Positions 24,244 through 30,979 of a DNA stretch of 41,081 nucleotides are shown here, one piece after another. The DNA is from JAFIEN01 sp051859505 (GTDB lineage Bacteria > Pseudomonadota > Alphaproteobacteria > Rhodobacterales > Rhodobacteraceae): positions 1 through 41,081 of the forward strand of contig JBHYFN010000033.1 in assembly GCA_051859505.1 (NCBI GenBank). The letters are read 5' to 3'. The translations under genes were made by a program, and so were the position numbers. The notes beneath the pieces are model-generated. The model had not been told where the DNA came from. It saw nothing but the letters and a program-made list of their open reading frames with translations, and searched no databases. Positions within the stretch are counted from its first letter, which is position 1. Each line of letters begins with the position of its first letter.

Positions 24244-24830
24244 TGCGTCCGGGGGCGGTTCTTGCCTGTCTTCTCGCCCTCGCGGTTCCGCCGCAGGTCG
24301 TGGCGCAGACGCAGGAGAGCAACCCCCTCACCACCTTCGAGCCGGGCCGGGTGCAAAGCCCGATCCTGACGATAGACAGCGACCGGCTGTTTCTGGAAAG
24401 CGCCTGGGGACAGCGCCTGATCGCGCAGGTCCAGGCCGATACCGAAGCCTTCAACGCCGAGAACCGCCAGCTTGAGGCCGCACTGACGGAAGAAGAGCGC
24501 AGCCTGACCGAGCGCCGCCCGACGATGGAGGTCGAGGATTTCCGCGCCGAGGCCGAGGCCTTCGACACCAAGGTCCAGGCGATCCGCGCCGCACAGGATG
24601 CCAAGCAGCGCAATCTGCAGCAGACCCTCACCCAGGGGCGCGAGGGGTTCCTGAACGAGGCGACGCCGATCCTTGCGCGGCTGATGCTGGAAAGCGGCGC
24701 GGCCGTGATCGTGGACCGCCGCAGCGTGATCCTGAGCGCGGGCGCCATCGACATCACCGATGCCGCGATCGACGCGATCGATGCCGCCATCGGTGACGGC
24801 AGCGCCCTGCAACAGGAGGCCGGCGACTGA
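24243..24830 (+). CDS. Skp/OmpH-family periplasmic chaperone
   Basis: 195 residues. The signal peptide is about 1-21 (cleavage VVAQ). The mature protein has the hallmark of Skp/OmpH: an ILTIDSDRLFLESAWGQRL strand at the base, then long charged helices (about 60-130, Glu/Arg/Gln-rich, coiled-coil-like tentacles) and a closing strand AAVIVDRRSVILSAGAIDIT. These chaperones hold unfolded barrel proteins for BamA. It overlaps the bamA stop (TGATG), so it is translationally coupled to its functional partner. fabZ follows after 87 bp; in enterobacteria lpxD would stand here. Confidence 0.9.
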   Translation: MRPGAVLACLLALAVPPQVVAQTQESNPLTTFEPGRVQSPILTIDSDRLFLESAWGQRLIAQVQADTEAFNAENRQLEAALTEEERSLTERRPTMEVEDFRAEAEAFDTKVQAIRAAQDAKQRNLQQTLTQGREGFLNEATPILARLMLESGAAVIVDRRSVILSAGAIDITDAAIDAIDAAIGDGSALQQEAGD

Positions 24831-24917
24831 GCCTGCGCTTGCCGTGGCAGGCAGAGGTTGCTAAGGCGCGGGGTCAGGAAGGGCCGGATGAAGCCCGTGA
24901 CGCAGGAGGAGACAGCC

Positions 24918-25430
24918 ATGCCCGATACGATCACCGAAACCGGCGCGGCCGCTGGCGTGACCGAGGGAACCGGCTTCACCTCGGCCGATATCGACCTGAT
25001 CCAGAAGATCCTGCCGCATCGCTATCCCTTCCTGCTGGTGGACCGCGTCATCGCCATCGACGGCACCCGCTCGGCCACCGGGCTCAAGAACGTGACGATG
25101 AACGAGCCGCATTTTCAGGGCCATTTCCCGGGCATGCCGATCATGCCCGGCGTCACGATCATCGAGGCGATGGCCCAGACGGCCGCGGTGATGGTGGGCA
25201 CCTCGCTGGGCCTGATCAAGGGTGATCTGTCGATCTATTTCATGGCCATCGACGCCTGCAAGTTCCGCCGCAAGGTGGTGCCCGGCGATCAGCTTCTGAT
25301 GGAGGTCACCACCCTGCGCGGCCGCCCCGGCGGCAAGGTCTGGCGCTTTGCGGGCCGGGCGACGGTGGATGGCGAACTGGCGGCCGAATGCGAATTCACG
25401 GCCATGGTGGAACCGCGCGGAGCCGCCTGA
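24918..25430 (+). CDS. fabZ: 3-hydroxyacyl-ACP dehydratase FabZ
   Basis: 170 residues from ATG 24918, which has AGGAGGA in front; the frame is open further up but less likely used. FabZ dehydrates beta-hydroxyacyl-ACP in fatty acid elongation, competing for the hydroxyacyl-ACP pool used by LpxA. The hot-dog fold shows LPHRYPFLLVDRV (33-44) and the active-site block GHFPGMPIMPGVTIIEAMAQ, with His69 and Glu83. The first 20 residues are a short polar extension. The stop codon overlaps the lpxA start by one base. Confidence 0.96.
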   Translation: MPDTITETGAAAGVTEGTGFTSADIDLIQKILPHRYPFLLVDRVIAIDGTRSATGLKNVTMNEPHFQGHFPGMPIMPGVTIIEAMAQTAAVMVGTSLGLIKGDLSIYFMAIDACKFRRKVVPGDQLLMEVTTLRGRPGGKVWRFAGRATVDGELAAECEFTAMVEPRGAA

Positions 25431-26230
25431 TGCCCGAGATCCATCCCGGCGCCGAGATCCATCCCGGCGCGATCATCGAGGCAGGCGCGCGGATCGGTGC
25501 GGGCTGCCAGATCGGCCCGTTCTGCCACATCGGCCCCCGCGTCGTGCTGGGCGAAGGCTCTGTGCTGCGCTCGCATGTCGTGGTGACGGGCGATACCGAG
25601 ATCGGCCCCGGCAGCACGATCTGGCAATTCGCCGTGGTGGGCGAGATCCCGCAGGACCGCAAGTTCGGCGGCGAAGAGACGCAGCTGCGCATCGGCGCGC
25701 GGGCGCGGATCCGCGAACATGTGACGATCAACACCGGCACGGCCGGCGGCGGCGGCATCACCCGGATCGGCGAGGATTGCCTGCTTCTGGCCGGGGTCCA
25801 CGTTGCCCATGACGCGCAGTTGGGCGACCGGGTGACGATGGTGAACCAGTCCGGCGTGGCCGGGCATTGCGTGGTCGAGGATGATGTGATCATCGGCGGC
25901 ATGGCCGGGGTGCATCAATTCGTCCGCATCGGCCGCGGCGCGATCATCGGCGGCATGGCCAAGGTGACGAATGACGTGATCCCCTACGGCCTTGTCGATT
26001 CGGCCAAGGGCGATCTGGGCGGGCTCAACCTTGTCGGGCTGAAGCGGCGCGGCGTGGCGCGCGAGGATATCGCCGCCCTGCGCGCGGCCTATCTGGCGCT
26101 GAAAGAGGGCGAGGGCACCTTCTCCGAACGGGCCGAAAGGTTGCGCGCCGAAAGCGCCAATCCGATGGTGCAAGAGATCGCGGCCTTCATCCTGTCGCAA
26201 AGCGACCGCCATTTCCTGATCCCGTCATGA
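25430..26230 (+). CDS. lpxA: UDP-N-acetylglucosamine acyltransferase
   Basis: 266 residues. First step of lipid A synthesis: transfer of a 3-hydroxyacyl chain from ACP to O3 of UDP-GlcNAc in the cytoplasm. The hexapeptide-repeat left-handed helix runs from residue 3 to about 190 (IHPGA, IGAGC, IGPFC, IGPGS), with catalytic His127 in VHVAHDAQLG and FGGEETQLRIG. The helical C-terminal domain follows. The first hexapeptide coil is duplicated at DNA level (17 bp repeated at 25436 and 25454). It overlaps lpxI by 4 bp. Confidence 0.97.
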   Translation: MPEIHPGAEIHPGAIIEAGARIGAGCQIGPFCHIGPRVVLGEGSVLRSHVVVTGDTEIGPGSTIWQFAVVGEIPQDRKFGGEETQLRIGARARIREHVTINTGTAGGGGITRIGEDCLLLAGVHVAHDAQLGDRVTMVNQSGVAGHCVVEDDVIIGGMAGVHQFVRIGRGAIIGGMAKVTNDVIPYGLVDSAKGDLGGLNLVGLKRRGVAREDIAALRAAYLALKEGEGTFSERAERLRAESANPMVQEIAAFILSQSDRHFLIPS

Positions 26231-27225
26231 TCGCGCTGATCGCGGGAACCGGCGCCTTGCCCGGCGTTCTGGCCCGGGCCCTGCAGGCCGCGGGCCGCCC
26301 CGTCCTGATCTGCGAGATGGCGGGCTTTCCCGTCACCGGCACCGGCGATCTGCCCCGGCTCGGCTTCCGGTTCGAGACCTTGGGCAGCTTCCTGCAAGAG
26401 CTGTCGGCCCGTGGCGTGACCGAGGTCTGCCTTGCCGGTGCGGTCCGGCGGCCCCCGGTCGATCCTTCGCTTATCGATGCGGCCACCTGGCCTCTGGTGC
26501 CGCGGGTGCAGGCGGCGCTGGCGCGGGGCGATGACGGGGCCTTGCGCGAACTGATCGCCATACTCGAGGAACGCGGCCTTGCCGTCCGGGCCGCGCATGA
26601 GATCGCGCCCGACCTCCTCCCGCCCGAGGGCGTGTTGGGCGAGGCCCGCCCGCAAGAGGCGCATCTGAAGGATGTGCTGCGGGCCGAGGCGGTCCATGCG
26701 GCGCTGGCCGCGGCCGATGTGGGGCAGGCCTGCGTGGTCGCCTCCGGTCAGGTGGTGGCGCTCGAGGCCGGGCCCGGCACCGACTGGATGCTGCAAAGCC
26801 TGGTGCCGCCGCTTCTGCAGCGCGACGGGGCAGGGGCGTCGGGCGGGGGTGCAGGCGGGGGTGCAGGCGGGGGCACGGGCGGGGGCGATCCGCTGACCTG
26901 GGCGGTGGATACGGCCTCGGACCTCGTCTCGTCCTGGGCGGACTGGCTGACCGGGCCCGAGGCGCAGGCCCCGCGTCCCCCAACCACCGAGCGCGCCAAG
27001 GGCGTGGCCCGGGGTGGCCTGCTTTTCAAGGCGCCGAAGGCCGGGCAGGACCGGCGGGTAGACCTGCCCGCCATCGGACCCGAGACGGTGACGCTGGCCG
27101 CCGCCGCCGACCTTTCGGCCATCGTGATCGCGGCCGGCGGGGTCATGGTGCTGGACCGGGCGGAAACCGTGCGGCGAGCGAACCGGGCCGGCATCGCGCT
27201 CTGGGTGCGGCCCACCGAATCGTGA
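26227..27225 (+). CDS. lpxI: UDP-2,3-diacylglucosamine pyrophosphatase LpxI (DUF1009)
   Basis: 332 residues, longer than the usual 270-290. It hydrolyses UDP-2,3-diacylglucosamine to lipid X, replacing LpxH in alphaproteobacteria. N-terminal LIAGTGALPGVLARALQAAG and CLAGAVRRPPVD, and the C-terminal FKAPKAGQDRRVDLPAIGP block, identify the family. Between GPGTDWMLQSL and that block, an insert of about 55 residues begins with a Gly-rich stretch encoded by four 12-bp units (26842-26889). The ATG overlaps the lpxA stop (ATGA). lpxB follows after 51 bp. Confidence 0.94.
   Translation: MIALIAGTGALPGVLARALQAAGRPVLICEMAGFPVTGTGDLPRLGFRFETLGSFLQELSARGVTEVCLAGAVRRPPVDPSLIDAATWPLVPRVQAALARGDDGALRELIAILEERGLAVRAAHEIAPDLLPPEGVLGEARPQEAHLKDVLRAEAVHAALAAADVGQACVVASGQVVALEAGPGTDWMLQSLVPPLLQRDGAGASGGGAGGGAGGGTGGGDPLTWAVDTASDLVSSWADWLTGPEAQAPRPPTTERAKGVARGGLLFKAPKAGQDRRVDLPAIGPETVTLAAAADLSAIVIAAGGVMVLDRAETVRRANRAGIALWVRPTES
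26842..26889 (+). repeat. 12-bp tandem repeat, four units, in lpxI
   Basis: GGCGGGGGTGCA at 26842 and 26854 (identical), then two variants at 26866 and 26878. Encodes GGGA/GGGT-type units in the middle of LpxI. Confidence 0.85.
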
Positions 27226-27276
27226 GCGGATCGTGAGCGAATCGGGCCGGTTCGGGGCAGATCGGGGCGGGCGGGC

Positions 27277-28431
27277 ATGAAGGTCTTTGTCATCGCGGGC
27301 GAACCCTCGGGCGACAGGCTGGGTGCGGCCGTGATGGCGGGGCTGAGGGCGCTGGTGCCCGAGGTCCGGTTCGACGGCATCGGCGGCGCGGCCATGACGG
27401 CCGAGGGGCTGGAAAGCCGCTTTCCAATTGACGAGCTTTCGGTGATGGGCCTCGTCGAGGTTCTGCCCCGCGCCCTGCCGCTCTTGCGGCGCGTCCGCGA
27501 GACGGCAGAGGCGGTGATGGCCGCACGGCCCGATGTGCTTCTGACCATCGACAGCCCGGATTTCTGCCTGCGGGTGGCCAAGCAGCTGCGCGCGCGGCAG
27601 GCCGGGGGGCCGCGGACCCGGATCGTCCATTATGTCGCGCCCTCGGTCTGGGCCTGGCGGCCCGGGCGGGCCGCGAAGATGGCGGCCCGGGTCGATCAGG
27701 TGCTGGCGCTTCTGCCCTTCGAGCCGCCGCTGATGGAGGCGGCGGGCGTCGCCTGCGATTTCGTCGGCCATCCGGTCGTGGCAGAGCCGCAGGCCAGCCC
27801 CGCCGAGGCCGAGGCCTTCCGGGCGGAGCTTGGTCTGGAGGGCGCACCGCTGATCCTCGCCCTGCCCGGATCGCGCCGGGGCGAGGTCGCCCGCCTTGCC
27901 GGGCGGTTCGGCGCGGCCCTGGGGCAGGTGGTCGCCGCGCGGCCCGGCGCCCGGGTGGCGCTGCCGGCCGCCGGCCCGGTCGTGGAGATGGTGCGGCAGG
28001 TGACGGCGGACTGGCCGCTGCGCCCGCTGATCCTGGATCCGACGCTGGCGGAGGCGGCCTCGCAGAAACGCGCGGCCTTTCGGGCGGCGGATGTGGCGCT
28101 GGCGGCTTCGGGCACGGTGTCGCTGGAACTGGCCGCGGCGGGGACGCCGATGGTGATCGCCTATGACGTCAATCCGCTGTCGCGGGTTCTGGCGCGGATG
28201 CTGTTGCGGATCGATACGGTCACGCTGGTCAATCTGGTGAGCGACACTCGCGCCGTGCCGGAATTCCTGGGGCGCGCCTGCCGCCCCGGTCCGATCGCAG
28301 AGGCGGTTCTGCAGGTGCTCGAGGCGCCGGTGGTGCAACGGGAGGCGATGGCGCTGACGATGGAGCGGCTGGGCCAGGGCGGAGAGGCGCCGGGCCTGCG
28401 TGCGGCCCGGGCGATCCTGTCACGGCTCTGA
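27277..28431 (+). CDS. lpxB: Lipid-A-disaccharide synthase
   Basis: 384 residues, full length for this peripheral-membrane GT19 glycosyltransferase, which joins UDP-diacylglucosamine and lipid X into the beta-1,6 disaccharide of lipid A. N-terminal VIAGEPSGDRLGA, DGIGGAAM and the HYVAPSVWAWRPGRAAKM block are diagnostic; LPGSRRGEVARL and SGTVSLELAAAGTPMVIAY form the nucleotide-binding second domain. It is the last gene of the lipid A run, ending in front of a hairpin at 28454 and the convergent mnmA gene. lpxD, lpxC and lpxK are not in the window. Confidence 0.97.
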   Translation: MKVFVIAGEPSGDRLGAAVMAGLRALVPEVRFDGIGGAAMTAEGLESRFPIDELSVMGLVEVLPRALPLLRRVRETAEAVMAARPDVLLTIDSPDFCLRVAKQLRARQAGGPRTRIVHYVAPSVWAWRPGRAAKMAARVDQVLALLPFEPPLMEAAGVACDFVGHPVVAEPQASPAEAEAFRAELGLEGAPLILALPGSRRGEVARLAGRFGAALGQVVAARPGARVALPAAGPVVEMVRQVTADWPLRPLILDPTLAEAASQKRAAFRAADVALAASGTVSLELAAAGTPMVIAYDVNPLSRVLARMLLRIDTVTLVNLVSDTRAVPEFLGRACRPGPIAEAVLQVLEAPVVQREAMALTMERLGQGGEAPGLRAARAILSRL

Positions 28432-28453
28432 CGGCGACCTCGGGGGAGGGCGG

Positions 28454-28474
28454 AAGGATTTTTCCAAAATCCTT
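28454..28474. terminator. Hairpin between convergent lpxB and mnmA
   Basis: Perfect 9-bp inverted repeat AAGGATTTT / AAAATCCTT with loop TCC, 22 bp after the lpxB stop and 11 bp beyond the mnmA stop. Each arm ends in a T or A run, so it could end transcripts from both sides, but no free U-tract follows. Same family as the hairpins at 3620 and 3713. Confidence 0.55.
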
Positions 28475-28485
28475 TGCGCCGGCCC

Positions 28486-29625
28486 CTAGCGCGCCGCCCG
28501 AATCCAGCCGCCGCCCAGCACCCGGCTGCTCTCGGGCGCGTAAAAGACGCAGGCCTGCCCCGGTGAGACGCCTTCCTCGGGCGTCAGCAGCTCCACCTCC
28601 GCCTCGGTCTGCGAAACGGGCCGCAGAACCGCCGGAATCGGCGGCCGGGTGGAGCGGACCTTGACCTCCACCGCATGCTCCGGGGCCGCGTCAAAGGCGC
28701 CGTCCCCCAGCCAGTTGACCTGCGCCAGGGGAACCCGGCGGGTTGCCAGCATCTCTTTCGGGCCGACGATCACGCGGCGGTTCTCGACATCGAGCCTGAC
28801 GACATAGAGCGGATCTTCCAGCCCTCCGATCCCCAACCCGCGCCGCTGCCCGATCGTATAGTGAATCACCCCGCGATGGTGGCCCAGAACCCGGCCCGCG
28901 GCATCCACGATCTCGCCCGGCTCGGCCGCGCCGGGGCGCAGCTTCTCGATCACGGCGGCATAGTTTCCGTTCGGCACGAAGCAGATATCCTGGCTGTCGG
29001 GCTTGTCGGCCACGCCCAGCCCGTGCCGCGCGGCCAGGGCGCGGGTCTCGGCCTTGGACCGCAGATGCCCCAGTGGAAAGCGCAGGAATTCAAGCTGTTC
29101 CCGGGTCGTGGAGAACAGGAAATAGGATTGGTCGCGCGCGTGATCGGCGGCCCGGTGCAGCTCGGGCCCGAAGACACCCATCTTGCGCTGGATGTAATGG
29201 CCGGTCGCCATGCAATCGGCCTCCAGATCGCGGGCGGTTTCCAGAAGATCGCGGAACTTCACCCGCTCGTTGCAGCGGATGCAGGGCACCGGCGTGGCCC
29301 CCGCCAGATAGCTGTCGGCGAATTCGTCGATCACCGCCTCGCGAAAGGTGTTCTCGTAGTCCAGAACGTAATGCGGAAAGCCCATCGTCTCGGCCACGCG
29401 GCGGGCGTCGTGGATGTCGCGGCCGGCGCAGCAGGCGCCTTTGCGGGCCAGCGCCGCGCCGTGATCGTAAAGCTGCAGCGTCACGCCCACCACGTCATAG
29501 CCCTGATGGGCCAGTTCGGCCGCCACGGCCGAGCTGTCCACGCCGCCCGACATGGCAACCACGACCCGGGTCTCGGCCGGAGGCTTGGCAAAGCCGAGAG
29601 AGTTCAGCGCAGGGTCGAGTGGCAT
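28486..29625 (-). CDS. mnmA: tRNA-specific 2-thiouridylase
   Basis: 379 residues from ATG 29625 (frame open to 29730, but sequence beyond is not family-like). It places sulfur on U34 of tRNA-Lys, -Glu and -Gln. The PP-loop SGGVDSS is at 26-32; the catalytic cysteines are seen in CIRCNERVKF and, later, SQDICFVPNGNY, and a GACCAGRDIHDAR block lies between P-loop and active site. The C-terminal beta-barrel region (about 300-379) ends PGQACVFY and GGGWI. It is divergent from sciP. In the same window miaA, gluQ and trmFO also modify tRNA. Confidence 0.96.
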   Translation of the reverse strand: MPLDPALNSLGFAKPPAETRVVVAMSGGVDSSAVAAELAHQGYDVVGVTLQLYDHGAALARKGACCAGRDIHDARRVAETMGFPHYVLDYENTFREAVIDEFADSYLAGATPVPCIRCNERVKFRDLLETARDLEADCMATGHYIQRKMGVFGPELHRAADHARDQSYFLFSTTREQLEFLRFPLGHLRSKAETRALAARHGLGVADKPDSQDICFVPNGNYAAVIEKLRPGAAEPGEIVDAAGRVLGHHRGVIHYTIGQRRGLGIGGLEDPLYVVRLDVENRRVIVGPKEMLATRRVPLAQVNWLGDGAFDAAPEHAVEVKVRSTRPPIPAVLRPVSQTEAEVELLTPEEGVSPGQACVFYAPESSRVLGGGWIRAAR

Positions 29626-29790
29626 GTGCGGGATCCGGAATCGGTGCCCCGGCGGTCGGGACTGTGCATCAGGGGGGGCGGTCGTCGGAAATATAGGAAA
29701 ATGCGAGATACTCTCAACCCCTGGCTTCATCCTGCATTAAGCCGCCGCAGGCATCTTTCCGGCTGCAAAGCATTCACGGAGGGGTGAGAG

Positions 29791-30069
29791 ATGTATTTGC
29801 GGAAGGTGAACGGGCCACGTTCGGTGGTCTTGACGGATGGAACGGTGATGACCCGGGCCGATCTGCCGGCGCCCGATACAAGGCGCTGGGTGGCCTCGCG
29901 CAAGGCGGCCGTGGTGCGGGCCGTGCTCGCCGGGCTGATCGCGCGCGAGGAGGCTTTGGATACCTATGCACTCTCGGACGAGGAATTCTCGGAATGGGAA
30001 CGCGCGGTCGAAAACCACGGTGAGGCTGCTCTGCGCGCGACGGCGCTTCAAAAATATAGACAACCATAG
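29791..30069 (+). CDS. sciP: SciP-type CtrA inhibitor (DUF1153)
   Basis: 92 residues. In Caulobacter, SciP binds CtrA at promoters and blocks transcription activation outside the right cell-cycle phase. The DUF1153 helix-turn-helix is present in full: TRADLPAPDTRRWVASRKAA (about 21-40), a second helix AVVRAVLAGLIAREEAL, and LSDEEFSEWERAVENHGEAA, ending LRATALQKYRQP. A ribosome site (GGAGGGG) precedes the ATG. Its neighbour 89 bp downstream is ctrA itself, in the same direction; so inhibitor and target are encoded side by side, possibly partly co-transcribed. It is divergent from mnmA; no full CtrA box was found in its own 165-bp upstream region. Confidence 0.93.
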   Translation: MYLRKVNGPRSVVLTDGTVMTRADLPAPDTRRWVASRKAAVVRAVLAGLIAREEALDTYALSDEEFSEWERAVENHGEAALRATALQKYRQP

Positions 30070-30095
30070 GTGGAAATGCAATCTGGGCATCTAGG

Positions 30096-30110
30096 GTAAC
30101 GTGTGGTTAA
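30096..30110 (+). promoter_or_regulatory. CtrA-binding-site-like box upstream of ctrA
   Basis: GTAA, seven bases, TTAA (followed by C) sits 49 bp before the ctrA start. It is one base from the CtrA consensus TTAA-N7-TTAA. CtrA controls its own gene in Caulobacter, so autoregulation is likely. An octamer CTAGGGTA is repeated at 30091 and 30122, around the box. Confidence 0.65.
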
Positions 30111-30134
30111 CCATTTGAAGGCTAGGGTAGGAAC

Positions 30135-30139
30135 GACTC
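30135..30139. promoter_or_regulatory. GANTC (CcrM) methylation site in the ctrA leader
   Basis: GACTC between the CtrA-like box and the ctrA start. In Caulobacter a GANTC site in a ctrA promoter links its firing to replication through CcrM methylation. One site in a short region can arise by chance. Confidence 0.4.
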
Positions 30140-30158
30140 GAATGGCGGAGAGCCCGGA

Positions 30159-30875
30159 ATGCGCATACTCTTGGTGGAAGACGATCCGACGACCTCGCGC
30201 AGCATCGAATTGATGCTGACCCATGCCAATCTCAACGTCTATGCGACCGATATGGGGGAGGAAGGGATCGACCTGGCCAAACTCTATGACTACGATCTCA
30301 TTCTGCTGGACCTCAACCTGCCCGACATGAACGGGCATGAGGTGCTGCGCCAGCTTCGGATCAGCCGGGTCGATACGCCGATTCTCATCCTGTCGGGCGA
30401 TGACGGAACGGAAAGCAAGCTGCGCGGCTTTGGTTTCGGGGCGGATGACTACCTGACCAAACCCTTCCACCGCGAAGAACTGATCGCGCGGATCCATGCG
30501 ATCATCCGGCGCTCGAAGGGGCATGCGCAGTCGATCATCAAGACCGGGCGCATCTCGGTGAATCTCGATGCCAAGACGGTCGAGGTGGGTGGATCCACCG
30601 TGCATCTGACCGGCAAGGAATACCAGATGCTCGAACTGCTGTCGCTGCGCAAGGGCACGACGCTGACGAAAGAGATGTTCCTCAATCATCTGTACGGCGG
30701 CATGGATGAACCGGAACTCAAGATCATCGATGTGTTCATCTGCAAGCTGCGCAAGAAACTGAGCCAGGCCACGGGCGGAGAGAACCATATCGAAACCGTC
30801 TGGGGCCGCGGCTATGTGCTGCGCGATCCCGAGCCGGTGTCGAAGGATGCCGAACGCATCGCGCTTGGGGCCTGA
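30159..30875 (+). CDS. ctrA: Cell-cycle response regulator CtrA
   Basis: 238 residues of the OmpR/PhoB class. Receiver domain (1-117) with MRILLVEDDP acidic pocket, phospho-acceptor Asp51 in LLDLNLPDMNG, and Lys in YLTKPF. The DNA-binding winged helix (about 128-232) contains GKEYQMLELLSLRKGTTLTK and DVFICKLRKKL, the CtrA hallmark recognition segment. CtrA governs flagella, division, gene transfer agent and motility genes in Rhodobacterales. Its C-terminus is RIALGA, not the double-alanine degron of Caulobacter, so ClpXP turnover may differ. Upstream lies a CtrA-like box and a GANTC site; upstream gene sciP encodes its inhibitor. Confidence 0.97.
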   Translation: MRILLVEDDPTTSRSIELMLTHANLNVYATDMGEEGIDLAKLYDYDLILLDLNLPDMNGHEVLRQLRISRVDTPILILSGDDGTESKLRGFGFGADDYLTKPFHREELIARIHAIIRRSKGHAQSIIKTGRISVNLDAKTVEVGGSTVHLTGKEYQMLELLSLRKGTTLTKEMFLNHLYGGMDEPELKIIDVFICKLRKKLSQATGGENHIETVWGRGYVLRDPEPVSKDAERIALGA

Positions 30876-30919
30876 TGCCCGTCTGCGCCTGACGCCTCTG
30901 GCTGGACGCCTGATGCGCA

Positions 30920-30938
30920 GGGCCCTATCACTGGGCCC
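30920..30938. other. GC hairpin between ctrA and ligA
   Basis: GGGCCC, seven bases, GGGCCC, in the 104-bp gap after ctrA. A possible transcript-end structure without a U-run. Weak evidence. Confidence 0.3.
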
Positions 30939-30979
30939 GGATCGGGGTCGCAGGATGCCCGGACGAATGGGGCGGGGTC

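Noticed and set aside
26089..28338. A 749-codon open frame on the minus strand across lpxI and lpxB
   Set aside because: Antisense to clear lipid A genes, Arg/Pro/Gly/Gln-rich, no domain; a composition artefact. The same applies to the long antisense frames over bamA, trmFO and the acylase gene.
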